From the NCBI GenBank assembly GCA_964030785.1, contig OZ034971.1, positions 11,956,579 through 12,020,578 on the forward strand: a stretch of DNA of 64,000 nucleotides. The letters run 5' to 3'. Both the position numbers and the translations under genes were made by a program. Under the pieces are notes generated by a model, which searched no databases, was not told where the DNA came from, and saw only the letters and a list, made by a program, of their open reading frames with translations. Source of the DNA: Siderastrea siderea. Taxonomy: Eukaryota > Cnidaria > Anthozoa > Scleractinia > Rhizangiidae. Shown in pieces: positions 58,167 through 64,000 of the stretch. Every line of letters starts with the position of its first letter. Position 1 is the stretch's first letter.

Positions 58167-61089
58167 GTTAATTGATGGAATAATATTTCGGTATGGCCTT
58201 TGCTACTCGCCAAAATATGTTTATCGATCACGAACGAACAAACATAAAATACGGAGAGATAACAAACAAAGGTCAAGTATAATTACAGTCAATTCTAGCA
58301 GTGACGACTACAAAGTTCTGAGGGCTGATGTAATTTTATCCCTCTTTAGGTGCCCTGTTTACACAAAGGTGTCCTATTCAGACAAAGGATTGTGTTTTTG
58401 ACAGTTCAGACGGAAGTGTCAAAAATATTCTATTAATAAAACAGAAATAATACTTATGATAAATAGGAAATGTCAACCAGGTTATCTCATCGCTTTGATC
58501 GAGGGTTTTCAAGGTCGCAAAACGCAAGCAGAGAACAAAGAATCACCAAAACTAGGCAAAAGGGAAGAAGATAGTCTGTTTACACAGGCTAGGAAAAACA
58601 TGACTCGTAATTATTCTGCTCAGTGATACGCAATTTCCGGTAAACCATCACTGCATCATTTTTTATAGTTGAAAGAGCGCGTCACACACGCACGTTTCTC
58701 ACCTAGGGAGCCTTTCAACATTTGTAGGAAAGAAAATCAGTAGACCCACACAGAGATTTAGGTATTTTAATTACAATAGAGTAACTATTCTATTTAGAAG
58801 AAATCTTTTGTCTTGATAAAATCGAGGTATTGGTTCTGCTCAAACATAACGCCCTACCCTTAAAAGCAGTTTCACTTGACCAAATAGTGACGTCAGATGA
58901 ATCTTTATCTACAAGCCACCCGCAGATCACGTACATATTGACCGTAAAAAAATCCTCAGGTATAACTGCGAGGAAGAGCTTTGCGCGCATTGAAAAAAAT
59001 AGGCAGAGAGCTATGCGTCTTTTGTAACGATAGCCACAAAGGCGACCACATTATAGCCTGCGTAGCAAGCGTTTCCGTAGGTTTTTCCGCCCGTGCGAGA
59101 CATTTTTCGCTTTTTGGCGGCTCCTCCATTAGTGTTGCGCCCGCCCCAATTTTCTCTCCGCCGAAAAGCGAAAAATGCCTCGCACGGGCGGAAAAACCTA
59201 CGGAAACACTTGCTACGCAGGCTACCCACATCACAGTGGTAGTGGCCTGTGAACAGGCTCCGGTAGGAGATAGGCGACAAGCAGAGCGAGGGGAGACTGG
59301 GGAGAGACTCTCTCTCTCTCCTCTTCCCCACCCCTTTCTATCTCTTCGCTCGTTCTCGCCCTTTTTTTGCTTCGCCCCTTCACCGCGTAGAGAGCCTCAA
59401 TACCTTTTTCGTATGTAAGGTTTATTAAGTACCTATTTACAAATAATATAAAGTTCACAAACTATTTTAAAAGTTAGTGTTTACTTGTACAGCCAATTTT
59501 CTCAAAACTCCAACTTTTTAAAAGTAACAATATTAACTAACATTAACCAACTGAAGTGATATTTACAATAATCATACAAAACGTTTCGGGTGGCGAAATT
59601 ACAACTGCTTGACTACCTTCTAAGTGACCTGGTGTAGGCTCTCGGGTTGGAAAGGGTAACCGGTTGGTGGATACGTGGAGTTTTCGCCTGAACGGACCGA
59701 ACGGGAACCTTTTTTGCGCTTTCAGTATACGAAAGGGTAGGGAAATTTGTTATGTTAGCGTTTTAAAGGGTCGCCAAAATACACCTTATACTGAAAGAGG
59801 TAGCAGCTAAATTTAAGTTCTAAGAAGGAATTACGACGTCAATGTACAAGAAAGCTTGGAGCCTTCGAGCGAGTAAATCCCACGAGAATCTCCTGTTTTT
59901 GGCTTGTCTTTGAGGTACAAAATAGGAGCAGTTTTTCCAGATGTATGGAAACGCTCCCATTTCGGACAAATAATTAGCACATAAATGGGTAAGGGTTTGA
60001 ACCTCGTCAACCTCAGGGGAAGGCTCTCAGTTCAAATATGTTGAGTACTTCATTGAAAGTGAAAACGATGACGCGAGAAGGATATTTTCATTCGAGTGAT
60101 TATTGATATACGGCAGTGAAGCTTACAACTGAAACTAAACGAGTACTCAAAGCTTCATTTCTTCACTCAGTGTTTTCTTTTCTTTCTTTTTTGCAAATCA
60201 CTTGTCTACACTCTTGGGTATCTTCAGAAAATTTCTGCAGAGAATTATATACTTCAAAAACGCTTTCTTCCAATCAATGTTTTCACTACTCTCTCGCGGA
60301 AGGCACCTCGCAAACAAAAAATGAACACGGTTTTCTTTTTTTTATATGTACGCGGATGATGCATTTTTAACCAATCAGAGCGTTCGAAGCTTCCAGTCCA
60401 TATTTTAATACATTCTGACATTTGATTTGCATCGCACGCTCATAAATTATTTGTTTTCGTGGATTTTTTAGGAGTTTCGAAAAGGTTAATGAAAATTATT
60501 ATTAATTATTAGCCTTAAATACATTTCTTCAACGATCAATGTGATCTGCCTCAATGTACCATGTCAAGTTCACAATCTAGCGTTCTGTCGTCAAATAAAA
60601 AAAAAACCGTGGAACTCCACTTTATCGACATTGATCGCAGAGGAAGAAGCGCAATGTGGCTCCTGAGGGTACTTAAGTTAAAATCCTGCAGTGTTTAGAT
60701 GGGAAGGTATATCGAAAAGTTTCTAGGCACAATTTAGCAGAAGGGTGATAGCCTATTCAAAATTTCTTCTTTTCTAGTAGCCTCATGTACGCACTGCGTA
60801 CCAGTATGGGCTCCTGCTGACATGCAATCCCCCCCCCCCCCCATTTTACTTCTTTCTTGGCGATCTTCTTAGCGATCTTTAAGGAAAAAGAGGACCGCTA
60901 AAACAAGTCAGTTCTCTTCTTTTGACTTCATTTGACTTCGAGCAATTGCTGAGTTCAGTATAGATGAATTCGTTTTTAAGTATTGAAGAAATAAATTACG
61001 TCTTTTTTTACGTCAAGTCCTCTTAAGCAAAACTCTCTCTTCTCAGCCAGCGATCGTCGGTTTCACGTTCCAGTGGTGCTTTCCATTTT
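58167..61089. other. Intergenic region between the two class F receptor genes
   Basis: No gene is recognised. It holds a strong fold-back element (59,056-59,222), a C-run near 60,830 and scattered short frames without similarity. It must contain the promoter of the first receptor gene; no clear core promoter motif was found. Confidence 0.6.
59056..59222. mobile_element. Fold-back element of 167 bp with 65-bp arms
   Basis: The left arm GCCTGCGTAGCAAGCGTTTC continues through TTTTTCCGCCCGTGCGAG, and the right arm is its complement with about three mismatches. The loop is about 40 bp. The opposing frames over it are palindrome artefacts. Confidence 0.92.
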
Positions 61090-63626
61090 CTATAACTTGG
61101 AAGAATATTCCTCAATATCCAGGATGAAGGTCTCTTTTTCCAGACAGGTCTCGCTGTTTGCATCTGACTCTAAACTGCTACTGCTTTCCATAACATTCGG
61201 ATCTCGTGAGGGTGAATTCAGCGATGGCAGGTCCAAGTTAACTTGTTCAGTATCTTGTTTAGGGAGAAACACAGGAACCGAATTACATCTAGATCGCCCG
61301 TCTACATCATTTGGGGGCGGGGTGACACGAATCTGTACCTCTACATTTGAAATGGTCATCCTTTGGTTTGACACTGGTAAAGGTAACGTGGAAGATCGTG
61401 GTTTCTCCACTTTTAATCTTGTGACGTGTTCTGGGAAAAGGTATGGATGACTCATTTTCAAAATAGGATCAACTGTGTTGAAATTGAAGAGTTCTGAACC
61501 CATGCGATCAGACATAACAGTAAGTGTCGATGAACATCTTGAGCGATTTGTGTCCTCACAAATTTTCCTAGGAGGCGGTTTACAGCACTGGAAAATCTTT
61601 TTGAACTTTTCGAAGAAGCCTATCCATATGTTACGGCAATCTTTGTTCATAAACAACAAGAAGAAGAACGCGATGCACACGAAGCCAGGCGTTACGATGC
61701 TAATCAGAGGTAACACAGTGTTGTAGCTGGGCGACTTGCAGTCCTTTGACGACTAAAATTTGAAAAGAAAATTGCATTAAGGGATCAAGAAAAGACATTA
61801 AATGAAAGAACTGAATATATGATGTGACATATTGGAGCAGTTTTCATTGTGTTGAAAGTAATTCGTTTTTGCCTTAGTTTAGCTTTACTACGCTCTACGA
61901 TGGGTTAAAAAACTCGCGCTTGGGGTAAAACCAAAACCAATTATGACTTACACGCGTTTTCCCGCTCTCGGAGCCCCTTACAAGAATGTGTTTCGAGTTC
62001 TGATTGGCTCATTGTGTAGTTTAAGTCTGTTGTGATTGGTCAAAGGAATAAATTGCTTTGGTTTTGCATTAGGTTCACGACACTTAACTGAAAACCGCTC
62101 CACGGTCTATATGGATCAATGACTTAAAATAAAAGTAAATGATCTTCGAGGTGATTTTAGCAATTTCAGCAGTAGAGTGGAAGCCTGAAAGAAGTGTCAT
62201 TTCTTTAGTTGCTACGATTACTGCGAGGATCGTTCCCACATTAATAAAAGTGCGGTTTTTTTATTAAGTCATTCAAATATTTTATCGAAACCTTTGCTCA
62301 TGCCGACTAACGATGTTCTAACTTTTGATTCTGTGGATAAAACACTTAAGTCAGTAACCACTCAAATGAAATTTTGACCCAACTTTTGATCCGGAGCTAG
62401 ATTTCTTACCTGAAGACAATTAAAGTAGACTTCAGCCTCGTGCACAAAATCCCCGATTTGGTATATTGTTACTGTGTTGATTAGCAGAACTAAACCCACA
62501 ACAAAGAGAATCACGACCGCCATGCTCATGAACTGTCGCTCAACTCGCTGCAAGGAGACTCGCTCCTCTCTCGCGCGGATCACGCGACTAGTTGAGTCCA
62601 GGCGTGCCTGTTGAAAAATACAAACACGATTAACCCGTTCACTCGCGCGTAAAGCCGGCAAACCTTGACTGAGGCTGAACTGTGAGGATCCAGATTTCTT
62701 TCTTTGCTCCGGCTTGGTGGTGGGCGGCGGGGGGGGGGGGGGGGGGGGATGCGGAGGAGAGAATTGGAATTTTTTGTTAATGAAAATAAAGTTGTTGTTG
62801 TTGGCCATATAATTGACAGCCCCTGAACAATTTCCTGTGGGGTTTTTGTACTGTGCAAGGTGTTTCTTTAAACATTTGTTTAATCTGTAGACGAAATCCT
62901 TACTTGTGACCTACTTTAATTAATTTAACTTACAACCCAACTATAATTTATCAAGTAGTAGTTTTCCGTGGTGCTGTTCATTGTGCTGTATAACTGCAGT
63001 GTTTCTAAACTTTGAGTTCGCAGATAAAATCCTGAAATGTGACCATTCAAATGACAACAAGAACAACAAGAACAGTTTATTTTCGCAAAAAACAAAACTT
63101 TCCTTTCCTTTCGGTACTGTTTATTATACTGGAGAATTCGAAGGTGGTTCTAACTTTTGAGACTCTCTCTAAATAAAACACCGTGTTCAGTAATGGCTTT
63201 TCTTGGCTGCCTCTTCGTATTGCTAAGAACTGTAGCTATGGAATAATTCAGTACGTTGATTTTAGAACAATTCAGAAAGAGAAAATACCTTTCTAAGATG
63301 CCACACTATGGCCCACAGCAAACACAGGGACGCTCCTAGCGTGATCTGCATTGGTAGCGTGACAGCAAAGTAAGCCATTTGAATGCTCCCAACACCCACG
63401 GCCATGAGATCTATAAAGAAAAACTTGTATCCAGGAGTAGCGAAGAAAAGACAGCTGCCAACAATGATGGCGGGCACCAGCCAGCATAATACAGACTGCA
63501 TGAGGTGAATTTTGATGGGGTGTTTGAAGACTGCTCTGTTGCTATGGATAATTACTGCGTAACTGTTCGCCACAAAACACATGGCCCAGAAAGCATGTGC
63601 CAGACTAAAGTAATGAGCCGTGGCGC
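61090..63626 (-). CDS. Paralogue of the class F-like receptor, 3' part (three exons seen, continues past window)
   Basis: Exons are 63626-63289, 62607-62410 and 61752-61090. They have exactly the same lengths and phases as exons 6 and 7 of the neighbour (338 and 198 nt), then a last exon with the stop. TM3 reads HYFSLAHAFWAMCF, TM4 IKIHLMQSVLCWLVP, loop 3 RRVE-type (LQRVERQFMSMAVV), and TM7 LPLISIVTPGFVCIAFFFLL. DCRNIW again replaces KTxxxW. The tail keeps RSRCSSTLTV, YLFPEHVTRLK, VTPPPN and GRSR, and ends SSKL (PDZ-like S-x-L). The missing 5' exons lie to the right of the window. Same strand and order as its neighbour, so it is a tandem duplicate, well diverged. Confidence 0.75.
62729..62748 (+). 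repeat. G-run
   Basis: About 20 consecutive G in the intron upstream of the 62607-62410 exon. It gives an open frame with poly-Pro that is not a gene. Confidence 0.9.
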
Positions 63627-64000
63627 CTGAAAAAGTAGAGAAAGATTGTTAAGAAACAAGCACAGTTTAGTACTTCCCAGCGCTATTTTCAAAATAGTCC
63701 AGTACTAAAGACGCATTTTGCAGGGTTAGGCCCGGTTCAAACGTCGAACTTTACATGTGCCGAACCTAATATCGGTGTTAAGAACATGTGAAGTTTGACG
63801 TACGAATTAATTAAGATCGACAGATTTTTATTCGGGTCGACCTTGCCGATCTTTCGACTGAGCTTATCGAATAGAACAGCAAAAGATCGACTTCGCTTTC
63901 ACATGTGCCGAACCTAATGCATAAATGATCATAAATTACATTAATGTATTTCTGAATATAACAGCGTTAGTGATTGGTCTAAAACCGATAAGCATGACTA

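Noticed and set aside
58981..59418. 145-codon open frame
   Set aside because: It is a by-product of the fold-back element at 59,056-59,222 and a CT-rich tract.

Overview
The window is a stretch of metazoan nuclear DNA. Most likely it comes from an anthozoan cnidarian (stony coral or close relative). The reasons are AT-rich genes with GT-AG introns, one-exon rhodopsin-type receptors in tandem, a very high load of short inverted-repeat (MITE-like) elements, non-LTR retrotransposon fragments, and hammerhead-ribozyme motifs of the kind found with Penelope-like elements. The species cannot be named from the sequence alone. No rRNA, tRNA or CRISPR was seen.

Layout: (1) 2.25-13.06 kb, plus strand: an eight-exon MMTAG2 homologue whose long introns are packed with nested transposons, including an endonuclease/reverse-transcriptase LINE on the minus strand. 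(2) 13.15-23.94 kb: three tandem units of 3.4-4.0 kb. Each unit starts with sequence matching the MMTAG2 3' flank and carries one intronless class-A-like GPCR. Copies 1 and 3 are open; copy 2 is frameshifted before TM7. (3) 26.4-31.4 kb, minus strand: a four-exon phytanoyl-CoA-dioxygenase-family gene, divergent from (4) a four-exon ARF1-type GTPase at 32.1-35.0 kb, with about 720 bp between the two starts. (5) 39.5-44.8 kb, minus strand: a four-exon BTB-BACK-Kelch gene of 585 codons with six kelch repeats. (6) 47.0-58.2 kb, minus strand: an eight-exon seven-helix receptor best explained as a Frizzled/Smoothened-class (class F) protein without the cysteine-rich domain. (7) 61.1-63.6 kb, minus strand: the last three exons of a tandem paralogue that runs off the window.

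The genes do not form an operon or an obvious pathway. They are housekeeping genes (ARF1, MMTAG2, PhyH, KLHL) interleaved with two lineage-specific receptor expansions. All exon joins listed were derived by hand from reading frame and GT/AG sites, and all close in frame.

The points most worth following up are three dispersed hammerhead-ribozyme motifs with covarying helix II and a two-base-pair, loop-free helix III (dimer type), the class F receptors that kept the Frizzled linker but lost the CRD and the KTxxxW motif, and the history of the GPCR array.
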